Assembly (NCBI GenBank): GCA_021229015.1
Contig: CM037783.1
Span: 58,972,516-59,036,515, forward strand
Direction: 5' to 3'
From: Solen grandis
Taxonomy: Eukaryota; Mollusca; Bivalvia; Adapedonta; Solenidae
DNA: 64,000 nucleotides
In this document: one piece after another, positions 1 to 12,300 of the stretch
Layout of the letters: each line of letters opens with the position of its first letter
Numbering within the stretch: the stretch's first letter is position 1
The notes under the pieces: model-generated
The model's input: only the letters and a program-made list of their open reading frames with translations
What the model was told of the DNA's origin: nothing
The model's database searches: none
Program-made: the position numbers and the translations under genes

Positions 1-226
1 AAAAGTCCAAGAGAACCAAAGTCAGAGGTGCTGGCCCTTAAGGATGTTCTCTGTCAAAAACCCGCACCACCATTATTGCGAACGGAAACAACAACAACCT
101 TAGTGTCCAAATTAAATGTATCCATGAACATAGCTTTATGTCTGGGACATGAAAAGAAAAGTGCAAAAAGGAGAATTTTCAATCCATTCCGTTTTTATAC
201 GCAACTATTTATTAGTGTTTTCTAAC

Positions 227-368
227 CTGTAGGTCATGGCCTCTATGAGCACAGGCCTGTTCTCATTGACTGCAATCTCCCTGGCTTTCTTGGTGGCGTT
301 GTACGTAGCAAACACATCATTGCCATCAACCCTTAGTGCCATCATTCCATAGCCTATACCTCGGGAGG
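227..368 (-). CDS. BCKDHA: BCKDHA exon 7 (last exon in window)
   Basis: Encodes [20 protein letters not shown], then [20 protein letters not shown] and AMTYR. The acceptor is ctgcgcag|cc and the donor is acctacag|gttaga. It ends in phase 2 at the Arg that precedes the phosphorylation loop in orthologues. No further exon is seen in bases 1-226. Confidence 0.93.
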
Positions 369-3300
369 CTGCGCAGTGAAAAACAAGATAACTATCAATG
401 TCAATACTCCATCTTAGTTTTTCAAAACATTTACTAGGGATTCCCTGGCACAAAAAATTGCCCATTTTGACCCTTAAATTGCATAAATGACCCCCAAATG
501 TTTCAAAATTTGTCACTTTGTCTATATATCAAGGGGTCCTTAATTGTCCCCCATCTGAAAATATCAAGGTAAAAACTATATCTACTACATTACTTCTCAA
601 ACATTATTTTCCCAATTTATTTTACACTTTAACAGTGCTTGATTATCTACAATGGATTTTTCTCCAGCAATTAAAAATTAGAGCTTCTGCATCTCTAACC
701 AAACTTTCCCTACTATCTCATATAAATCAATGGCAAAAATTCTGGGGGAAAAATCAGATGCTTTTTTCGCAAAAACCAAGGTTATTCTTATTTACCATTA
801 CCTGTGTTACTGGGATTTATTTATGATATGAAACAAAACTTAACCCTTTCCCTCATATAGACTCATTTTGACGCACTCAGTAGGTACCACATAAAGCCCG
901 AACTGCAGAAAACCACAGTTAAACCTTACCAAATTTAATTATAAAGTCCTCATTTCCAGACCACTGAGGAGCAGCGAACAGCATAAAACCTGATCAGCCT
1001 GCGAGTTACTCGCAGGCTGATCTGGTTTTATGCTGTTCGCATAGGTCTTTTCATGGTTTCTTCTAGGAGGGACAGGGTTAAAGGACAAAATACCAGCACC
1101 ATATCAAAACAAATCATGAATTATACAACAAACAGAAACTAGAACTATCACTAAATGTGATTAATACCCCCGCAATACTGCTTTAGAAATGATGAAGTTA
1201 TTAGGATTAAGAAGAAGAGTATGAAAAAGACATTTTTACATTAGTTTTTTTTCCAGATTTTTGGCCGGGTTACACAGGTTGTGCTTGACCATTGTATGAA
1301 ATTGTTTTGAATTCCAACCAGTAGTTTTAAAGTTAAGCTCCGGACAAGGAAAAGTAACAAAGGGCAATAACTCTGTAATTACAATAGATAGAGTTATGGT
1401 TCTTGTGCACTGCACTTACACAGGTTGTGGTTGACCAATTTTATGAAATTGTTTTGAATTCCAACCAGTTCTTTTCAAGTTATGCTATGGACAAGGAAAA
1501 GTAACAAAGGGAAATAACTCTGTAATTACTCTAGATAGAGTTATGGTTCTTGTGCACTGCACTTCCTCATATTGTGGTTGACCATTGTATGAAATTGTTT
1601 TGAAATCCAAACAGTAGTTTACAAGTTATACTCTGGACAAGGAAAAGTAACTAAGGGCAATAACTCTGTAATTCCTATAGATAGAGTTATGGTTCTTGTG
1701 CACTGCACTTCCTCATATTGTGCTTGACCATTGTATGAAATTGTTTTGAAATCCAATCAGTACTTTACAACTTATACTCCGGACAAGGTTACAAGTGATA
1801 CTCCGGACAAGGAAAAAAAATACAAAGGGCAATAACTCTGTAATAAGTCAAGATGGAGTTATGGTTCTTGTGCACTGCACTTCCTCTCCATGTGCTTGAT
1901 CATTGCATGAAGTTGTATTGAATTCCAATAACGCAACAGACCGATGGACCGACCGACCAACCGACCGACCACCGGGTGACTCCTATATACCCCCCCAAAC
2001 TTCGTTTCGGGGGTATAATGATCACCTCCCAATACTTCCAACAGCCCCAACTACAGTCAAAACTTGTTATCTTGACATTTAAGAAATCATCATTTTTATG
2101 TGGAGATATAATTATATTGACATATGAATTTACATTACCTGGAACTATGTTAACAATCATTCACAAAATGTATTTAATGCAATTAGTCGATAAAGGCCTC
2201 ATAAAACTCTTGTCTTATATTATATGTTATAGCCTAAAATGAGTTTTGTTGAAGTTGATGTTAGTTTCTTTTGGTATCGACGTTAGATCACCAGTTCACA
2301 CTTTATATGATTCAGTTAAGTGTGTATGATTGCATCTAGCATTAATCTGTTCATTTCCAAACATTACAGTTTGCAACATTTTAATGTTGTAATTGACACT
2401 AAGTGAAGTGTTTGGGGACCTAATCTACGAAAGTGTAAAAACTGACTGCGGCAATACTGAATATTCACACGTCCGTGAGCATGTCGGCACGTGTCGAGAT
2501 AAACACAGTTTTAGGTGAGAATTTACCCATCAGGACCAAAGATATAAGTCGACATATAAAAAATGTTGAGATACAAAATGTTGAGATAAGAATGGATTTT
2601 ATATATATTTTAATAGAGAAGTCGAGATCTTCAAAGTATATCGAGATATACTAAATGTCGAGATGCCCGATGTGGACATAAAGAGTCTCAACTGTACATG
2701 GTATATGTTTGTCAGAGTTGGAGAACAGACAAGTGGATGTATCCTGCCTGTTTGCCCTCTAAGGGTAAACCCATCATATGTCCTGTCTTCGATGGACATA
2801 TGAAAAATGAAATACTAACAAAACTGCTCATGCAATTCACAAAGACCAATTTTTCTTACAGTTTTACTACAACCAGAACTTTACAAAGAGACTGTTTAAC
2901 ATCATGAATTGTGAAGCTGCTGATCCCACAATCATCTGTAACCCTTTACCTCATGAATATTCATGTACAATTTTATGACTTCTTGATAATTATTTGACAG
3001 ATCTTTAAATGGTGTATCAAATGATGTATTTTTCTCTGCCACAGATGACTGTGTAGAAACTGAGCCACAATATAGCATGAGCATACAGAGAAGACCCTGA
3101 TCAAACAGCTCCACTGTGTAAACACCACAGGAGCTGTCTGATCTGGGTCTGCTCTGTTTGCCTATGCATCAAAATGAGTCTATATAAAGTAAAGGACTTG
3201 TACTTACCAATCCCGTCCCCTCTGTACTGCTGGTCTGTGGGTGTGGAGATAGCATACCCATTGTTCCGGCTACAAACAATAACAGAATGCAACTTAATGA

Positions 3301-6300
3301 GACTAATAAGTAAGAATGTCAAGAAGTGGAGACACTCCCAACAACAGTAGATTTAAACAATTTATTGAAACCAACTAGTTTCCATCAACATCACCAGGAA
3401 ATTATTTGATAATCAACTTTTCTCTTTGTACTATCAGCATTTATTTGTTTGCTTGTTGTGTTTTACATCCCACCAGAAGTATTTCAGTCATTCGGAGACT
3501 ATGTCTACTTGTGTGCTGCCACACTGCAGTATCGCGTTGTAGACAAATGGCATGATACCACACCAAGTCACACTGACACCATGCCAAACAGTCCTGAAAC
3601 TACCACTATATGCTGAGCGCCAGCAAGGGAACCATACCAGTAAGATTTATTACAGCTTTGGTATGTCATGGCCAGGGATTGAACCCACAATGGCACATCC
3701 TCCTGCTCCCAAGGCAGACGCTCTAACCACCTGGCCACCAGGGACGGTACAATCAGCATTCAATGACAAAAATGAATATCAAATATTGTCTGAAAATCAA
3801 CCCAGGGATAATACTTTTCTCATGACTTATCATACATTGTACCTTCCTATATATATGTATGTTTATCTTATATGAAGAATAAATGAGTGAGTGAGCTTTT
3901 TGTCCACTGCAGATCTCAAAAGTGCAATAGCAAGATGGGTCTAGATGGACATAAGATAATTAAATTTCTGCTTAAAATTAATTTGTTCCTAAAATGACAT
4001 AACATGACTTAATAGCAAGATAGTCTTTATTAACGGGTGGTCTTGAAATGAGATTTTACAGCAACAATGCAGAAAAATCTTCTTTCCCCGTACCTCTTAT
4101 GTTAGCGCAGCAGCAATTTGCAAATTTACATATCTATATCTATCACAGATATTGGTTTACATCCCATGAGTTTTACACATGTGAATTAGTATCACTAACT
4201 GCATCACTATCTTCATTGCATCATATTTTTTTTTAATTCATCATGATTTTCTCAAAAACATTATAACATCTTTTTTTTTTTTGGAACCATTCAGTTACCA
4301 ATCTGTGAATATAATAATTTTTCTTAACAAGATGGAAATGTCCATTAGCTGTATCTTACCAAAAGAAGATAATTGGACAGTTGAGGGTTGCTGCGAAGTT
4401 GAAGGCCGGGTGGGCATCGCCCTCAGAGGCTGCTCCCTCTCCGAAGTAACATATCACACAGTTGCCTTTGTTGGAAAGCTTCAGGGCATAGGCTGCACCC
4501 GTTGCTGAAAGAAGAGTTGAATTTATGTAAGATAATGATTATTTGAGTCTGTAATTAATATTTTTCAAAACTGTTTCATCTTTTTCATTCACTGATTTAT
4601 ACTGCCGGTAACTTAACAGGAGTACTCGCATGCTGATGCCAATGCTCTTCTGTTAAAAGTGTTTGAGTAATGGGCTACACTAAAGATTTTGCATGACGAC
4701 TACAAAGACGACAATGACAATGACGACTCAGCAACTGTAATAGCTTGACTTTTTCTTTAAAACAGACAAGCTTAAAATTATGGCTTGATGTAAAACTGTG
4801 GTAACTGTTTACAAATACAGAAACAAAATAGTTTTGCACCAAGCTCTGAAAAAGCTAATTAAAAACAAAAATATTTAAAACATAACAAGAGGGCTATGAT
4901 GGCCTTGGATCGCTCACCTGGTATCATTAGGCTATGTAAAAACAAGTGACCCCTGGGGCAGAGCCAATTTTGACCCCAGGGTCATGATTTGAATAAAATT
5001 GGTAGAGGTCTATTGGACAATGCTGCACACCAAATATCTAAACCCGAGGCTTTGTGGTTTCTGAGAAGAAGATTTTTCAGTTTTTTCTATATTGGCCTAT
5101 GTTTAATCAAGTGACCCCTATGGCGGGGCCAATTTAAACCAAAGGTCATGATTTGAACAAATTTGGTAAAGACCCACTAGACAATGCTACATACCAAATA
5201 TCTAAATTCCAGGCCTTGTGGTTTCTGAGAAGAAGATTTTTCATTTTTTTTCTATATTAGTCTATGTAAAATCAGGTGACCCCTATGGCGGGGCCAAATT
5301 TGACCCCAGGGCCATGCTTTGAACAAACATGGTAGAGATCCACTAGACAATGCTGCACACCAAATATCTAAACTCCAGGCCTTGTGGTTTCTGAGAAGAA
5401 GATTTTTCAGTTTTTTTCTATATTAGTCTTTGTAAATCAGGTGACCCCTTGGCGGGGCCAAATTTGACCCCAGGGCCATGATTTGAACAATCTTGGTAGT
5501 GATCTACTAGACAATGCTGCACACCAAATATCTAAACCCCAGGCCTTGTGGTTTCTGAGAAGAAGATTTTTCAAGTTTTTCCTATATTAGCCTATGTTAA
5601 ATCAAGTGACCCCTGGCGGGCCAATTTGACCCCAGGGTCATAATTTGAACAATCTTGGTAGAGAGTCATAAGATCATGCTACATACCAAAAATCAAAAGG
5701 CTAGGCCTTGTGGTTTCAGAAAAGAAGATTTTTAAATTTTTCATTTTTAAAATCTATTTTTAGCTCCTGTGACCTAGATTTTTGACCAATCAAAATAATT
5801 TTAACAACTTTGGTAAAGGGCCCCATAATGAACATTCCTGTGAAGTTTTATCAAAATCCAGTAAGTAGTTTAGAAGGAGATGTTGTTTGAATAAATTGTT
5901 GACTACTGACAACGGACGCACGGACGACGGACAAAAGGCGATCACAAAAGCTCACCATGAGCATGTTGTGCTCAGATGAGCTAAAAACTAGATAAAAGCA
6001 GAGCTTAAATTAATTTTCTGTGCATAAATGGAGAAGTCCATTGTGGTAACCCAACATATTTTGAAGTGAATGACTCACCTTGTGGCATCTGAGTGGCAAG
6101 TGTTGACGAAATGGTCACAAAGTTGAGTTCCTTAGAGCCGTAGTGGACAGGCATCTGTTTGCCATGTCCAACATCATCCTCATTACCATAGCACTGGTTC
6201 ATAAACTGGTCAAGAGTGAACCCGCGCCACATCAACACTCCTGAAACCATCAGAAAATCATATCTCTATATCAATCCTTTCCCTCATAGAGGACACCATG

Positions 6301-9300
6301 AAAAGACCTATGCGAACAGCATAAAACCAGATCAGCCTGCGAGTAACACGCAGGCTGATCAGGTTTTATGCTGTTCACTGCTCCTCAGTGGTCTGGAGAT
6401 GAGGATTTTGTAATTAAATTTGGTAAGGTTTAACTGTGGTTTTCTGCAGATCAGGCTTTATGTGATACCTATTGAGTGCGTCAAAATGAGTCTATATGAG
6501 TGAAAGGGTTAATGATAACTATTCTAAACCAGCTGTGTGATGATGAACCTTTGGCCTAATAGAGTTGACAAAACAATGTACCAAAAGGTATACCACAAAA
6601 GAAATCCAACCCAACTGTACCAATTAGTGTCTATAACATGAGAAAGAAATACAGTTATTAACTCATTACCAATAGTAGTACTTCCAGGAAATTATGGATA
6701 CTTGTGGAGGGACAGAGACTGAGGAAATGGAGTCAAAGGAAGGTTTCAATACTTCAACACACCAAAATACATGCATACAAAATGTTTGAATATCAAACAA
6801 CAAAGTTAAATGAACTTATTCAGATTGAAAACTGCTTTCACCTCCTTAGTTTAGCTTGACATAGTGCTAAATGATGTATTTGAGAGGTAGGGGGTTCCTA
6901 CACACAATAAAACAGTCTCTTGTTGTGTTAAGTCATGACATACATGTACTTACCGGTTTCCCTGTACTGTCCGAAGACCAGGTCAGCTGGGTCCATGGCC
7001 GCAGCAGAGCCGATGTGTGTCCCTTCCTCCCCAAAGTTGGTCATGTAGAAGGATATCCTGCCCTGGCGCTGGGCATCATACAGGATCTTGTCCATGGCAT
7101 TCAGAAGTGTCATGTCCTTGTACATTTTTACACACATCTCCTCACCCAGCTGACATGTAGGAAGAAACAATAAAATCAATAAATTGTCCAATCAGATCAA
7201 TCTCAATACAAAACAGAAACTGAGCTGTTGCAGACTTTTTATAAATCCACAATCTGTTGACATTTCTCTTTGGTTCTGTATTAAAGATACCTTTTGGTAA
7301 GAATTGTTGCAATATATTATGTTCATTGAATATCAGACCATGCAAACTGTGCTGGTATCATATTTTTGTACTGATTCACTTCTGTAATCAAATCATATTA
7401 GATTCTGTTTACCATGTTTCAGTACATACATAGGAGAACAAAAGGGTGTGTTTACAAAAAAAAAGATACAATCCCTTAGATATCACATTGTGGCTTAGGC
7501 ATATTCTTATGAGAAATGGCCCTATATACATGGCCAAATTATGTTTCTTTACTTGTTTGTTGGGTTTAATAGCTCATCAACAGTATTTCAGTTCTTTGGA
7601 GACTATGTCTACATTAAACAGATATAGTGCTGCCACACTGCAATATCACGCCATAGACATGTGTCATGATACCACATCCAGTCACATTATCCTAACACTG
7701 GGCCAACCAGTCCTGGAACTACATGTATCCTTATATGCTGAGGGCCAAGCATGGAAGCTATACCACTGCCATTTTTTACAACTTTGTTATTTCACGGCTG
7801 GGGATCAAACCCATGACCGCTAGATTCCAGGGCAGATGCTCTAACTTCATGGCCAATGGATCAAATATGCCAAATTATGTAGTTCTAGTGCCTGTATCCA
7901 AACTCTGCATAATGACTTTACATCACATGTTGTTGTACAACTACATACACTTACCTTTGGATCATCTTCCTCATTTACCACCTGCCCTTTTGTATCCATG
8001 ACTCTATACCTTGGAATATGTTCTTGTTCATCTGGGTTAATGAACTTCATATTGTATGTGAACTTTTTGTCTTCAGTTAGACTTGACAGCAGACCCTTCA
8101 TAAAGAATACATAAACAAATAAAAATAGGTCTGAAGTTAACAAATTATCATGTAGAACTTCATAAAATACAACACTAGGAAACAAGAGTTGTTGGAACGA
8201 CACATAAGCCCACCTCCCTCACTCCCATTGAGGTGACTGTGACCTTGATCTTTGACCAATCTACTATCATGACAATCACCATGAAGTTTGAGGAATGTGG
8301 GACAAGCATTCTCCAGTTATTGATCAGAAATGACTTTCACATTCAAGGTCACTTTGACCTTGACCTTTGACCAACTGACCCCAAAATCAATAGGGGTCAT
8401 CTACTAGTCATGACCAATCACCCTATGCAAGTTTGAGGAATATGGGCCTAATCATTCTCCAGTTATTGATTGGAAAGCGAAGTGGTCTACCGAAGGACCA
8501 ACCATCCGACAGACCGACCAACATTTGCAAAACAATATGCCCCCTCTTCTTCAAATGGGGGCATAATAATAATATAAACAAGTAACTGGTGTTGTATGCA
8601 ACACATAAAGTCCCCTACCGGCTCCACCTTGACTCAATATGGTAATCAATCCCATTTTTTGCCATATTTTCACTATTTCCGTTACCAAAGCAACCACAAT
8701 TTTAGTCGAAGAACAAAAATAAAATGACGTGCATAATCTACACATTGCCATCTAGTCATATACCAAGTTTCATCAAGTTAGCTTGCTAAGTTATCGCGGG
8801 ATCCCATTTTTTGCCATATTTTCACTATTTCCGTTACTTTAACAACCACAATTTTAGTCGAAGAACAAAAATAAAATGACGTGCATAATCTACACATTGC
8901 CATCTAGTCATATACCAAGTTTCATCAAGTTAGCTTGCTTAGTTATCGCGGGATCCCATTTTTTGCCATATTTTCACTATTTCCGTTACCATAGCAACCA
9001 CAATTTTAGTCAAAGAACAAAAATAAAATGACATGCATAATCAACACATTGCCATCTAGTCATATACCAAGTTTCATCAAGTTAGCTTACTTAGTTATCG
9101 CGGGATCCCATTTTTTGTCATATTTTCACTATTTCCGTTACCATAGCAACCACAATTTTAGTCAAAGAACAAAATAAAATGACGTGCATAATCTACACAT
9201 TGCCATCTAGTCATATACCAAGTTTCATCAAGTTAGCTTGCTTAGTTATTGCGGGATCCCATTTTTTGCCATATTTTCACTATTTCCGTTACCATAGCAA

Positions 9301-12300
9301 CCACAATTTTAGTGGAAGAACAAAAATAAAATGATGTGCTTAATCTACACATTGCCATCTAGTCATATACCAAGTTTCATCAAGTTAGCTTGCTTAGTTA
9401 TTGCGGGATCCTATTTTTTGCCATATTTTCACTATTTCCGTTACCATAGCAACCACAATTTTAGTTGAAGAACAAAAATAAAATGACATGCATAATCTAC
9501 ACATTGGCATCTAGTCATATACCAAGTTTCATCAAGTTAGCTTGCTTAGTTATTAAGTTATCACGGGATCCAGATTTGAGCGGACAGACGGACGGACAGA
9601 CAGATGGACGGATGGACAGATGGACGGACAGAAGGACCGAGGGCAAACCTATAGTCCCCTCTGGTGTGAACACCGGTAGGGGACTAATAACAAGACCTGA
9701 TGGTATTACGCACTAGTTTTTTCAGGCTTTTTTATCAAAGTTATGTCAAAGGTTAAGGTCAACTGCATAATGAAGAGGTCCATCCACTTAAGCAGCTGTC
9801 CAAATAATCATGCAATCCAGTGACACATGGAAGTTATAGCAGATTAACCAAAAGGTAAACCTGTCCAGACGCCGGTTTTTTTCATCAAAAGTAGGTCAAA
9901 GGTCAAGGTCACAGGGTCAACTGCATGATGTAAAGATCCCTCCACTTAAGCAACTGTCCAATATTGAAACAATCCAATGAAGGACACAGAAGTTGAAGCG
10001 GACGCCTGTCGATGCCCAACACCTTCCCGGACATCATCAATTAAAGGACAGAATTTTTCGTTGAAAAACCTGTCCAATAAATACAACTATGGGGCTCAGG
10101 TTGTGCTACAGAACAAGGTTGATCACAATTCATGAGATTACTGCATCGACTAGTCAGGGTTTTTTCCCTCTCCAATTTCAATGGTAACTCATTGAAAATG
10201 TCATACAGATGCATACACAAACTAGAATTATCACTAAAGGTGATACCACCTTGTTTTCATGTAGGCAACCCTCTATTAAACAATAACATGCAGACGGTTG
10301 TATTCAAGCAGAAGAATGTGAATAGTCTCAACACTGTTAAATGCTTGAATGTAGAAAATTTCATTTCAGATGATGTTATTCATAGTTCCGTTTGCCAAGC
10401 ATAACACAGTACAAAATAATTGGACAAATCAACTTCTTTACTATAAAACAGGTACAATGTCTGGTAGATTATAAATTGTTAAATCAGTCAGTAGTGGCTT
10501 TATTTTGAATTATAGCAAATTTGTCATCATAGTATTATTTTATGCTAAAATGAACCATGTTTTTATTTTCAAAAATCAGACTTAAATTCAGAAATCACAT
10601 AGTGTTAGTAAGGCTAAATAATCCAACAACACATTTGAAGATTTTTTTAAATATATACTAAATTTGTCAAAAGAAAGAAATCTTAACAACTGAATAATTA
10701 TGTAGATTACATGAACACCAACATTCATGTTCCTTCATTCTGAATCATTTCCCAAAAATAATTTCAAAATAAATACTTCTTCTTTCCGTCCTGCTATAAA
10801 GACTTGAAAATACCAACTTTCTTTTTCAAGCATCTGTTCAACTTCATATAACTGGCACCAGTTTCCTATGACCACTGTCACAGCCCAGTATCAGGACAGC
10901 TTAAAAACCAGCTTGACTTTCAGGGTTTGAAATTAAGCTAGCATACTCACTAAATGCGAGTGGACATTTTGAAATGCAAGTGCAGTTACAAGATGGCGGT
11001 TTTCTGGAAAGACAGAATAGACCCACCACTCTGTCATATGGGGCCAGAAACTAAAATTACATGCTCAGCTTGTTGTCACTGCATGCTATGGTTCTAACTT
11101 CATAGTTTTGCACTGTGTTGTTAAAATTGACACCTGACTCTTTACAAATAAAGAATTTGAAACTTTAAAATTGCGAGCTGATTTTTCATTTAGAAAGTAA
11201 AAATATTTACTACTTGCTAAAAATAGCAAGTGCAAAATCTGGCAAAATTCAAACCCTGGCTTCTCTGTGTCTCACTGTTTTCCTGGTTTAATCTTGCTTG
11301 TATGTTTGTTTCCTTTTACCATTCTTTAACAACTTTGATGCATGTTGCAATTTGGGATAGAACCTACAATCTCTTGTTAACTGGGCAGATACACCTGGTC
11401 ATAAGCAGTGGACACTAATGGTGTCTTGGGATCCTAACTTAAGGACATAACTGCTAGGTGTCCTGTCTGGATTCTTTCTTTTCCATTTTAAAAGTAAAGT
11501 GAGCAGCCACGTTTATTGCAAACGAATATAATCATCTTCAAAAAACATTCTTCATAGTAACCATCTTTGATAAATGGCAATTTTTCAATCCATGGTTGTG
11601 CGAATAAAGCTGTCATAAATCCAAATGGTACAATAGGAAATCCTTCTTTTCAGAGGGAACTTCTGTATTTCAAACTCTGGCCATCAATACTTGGTTTTAA
11701 TCCTGCACATCTTTAAATCATCATGATATTTAAAATGAATGTCAGTGATTTCAAATTGAGCCCAGGCGTGTGTTAAGTATGGTTGACTAACCAGTTTTCG
11801 GGGTATAACAAGTTTTCAGGGTATTTTACTTTTACACCGTTTGCGCGTGAGAACGTGATATGACGAGTTGTTTTCGCTGTCCCATATGATCAAAACAAAT
11901 GTCAACCATGCTCTAATATTCAAATTAAGACATCATGTGACTTCTTGTGTAAATTCTGGACAATGTTTAAGATGCACGTCCATTTCATTAAAATCTTGAA
12001 CTCGTATTTGATTAGCTATTTTGTAGATCAAACTCATCTGAATTATTTAAATTGACATATTTTCAAACAAAAATCCATTTATATTTTTTATTTAAGTTAA
12101 TACAACTTACAGGTTTTTTTCAGGAAACTAAATGTTTCAATTACCCATAATAAGTCACATGATGGCTTAATTGAAAAAAAAAAGGTTTTTTTATTTATGT
12201 TTTTAGTCAAATATATAATTTATTAAGGGGTTGGAAAATAGCTTGTGCGAGAAGCTTTTTAAGATGTGTAAAGTATATGTTTTGTGATGAATATGTGTAA

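Noticed and set aside
4885..9690. CRISPR-like or other regularly spaced repeat arrays
   Set aside because: The units are contiguous, 147-166 bp long and have no unique spacers. They are eukaryotic tandem repeats within interspersed elements.
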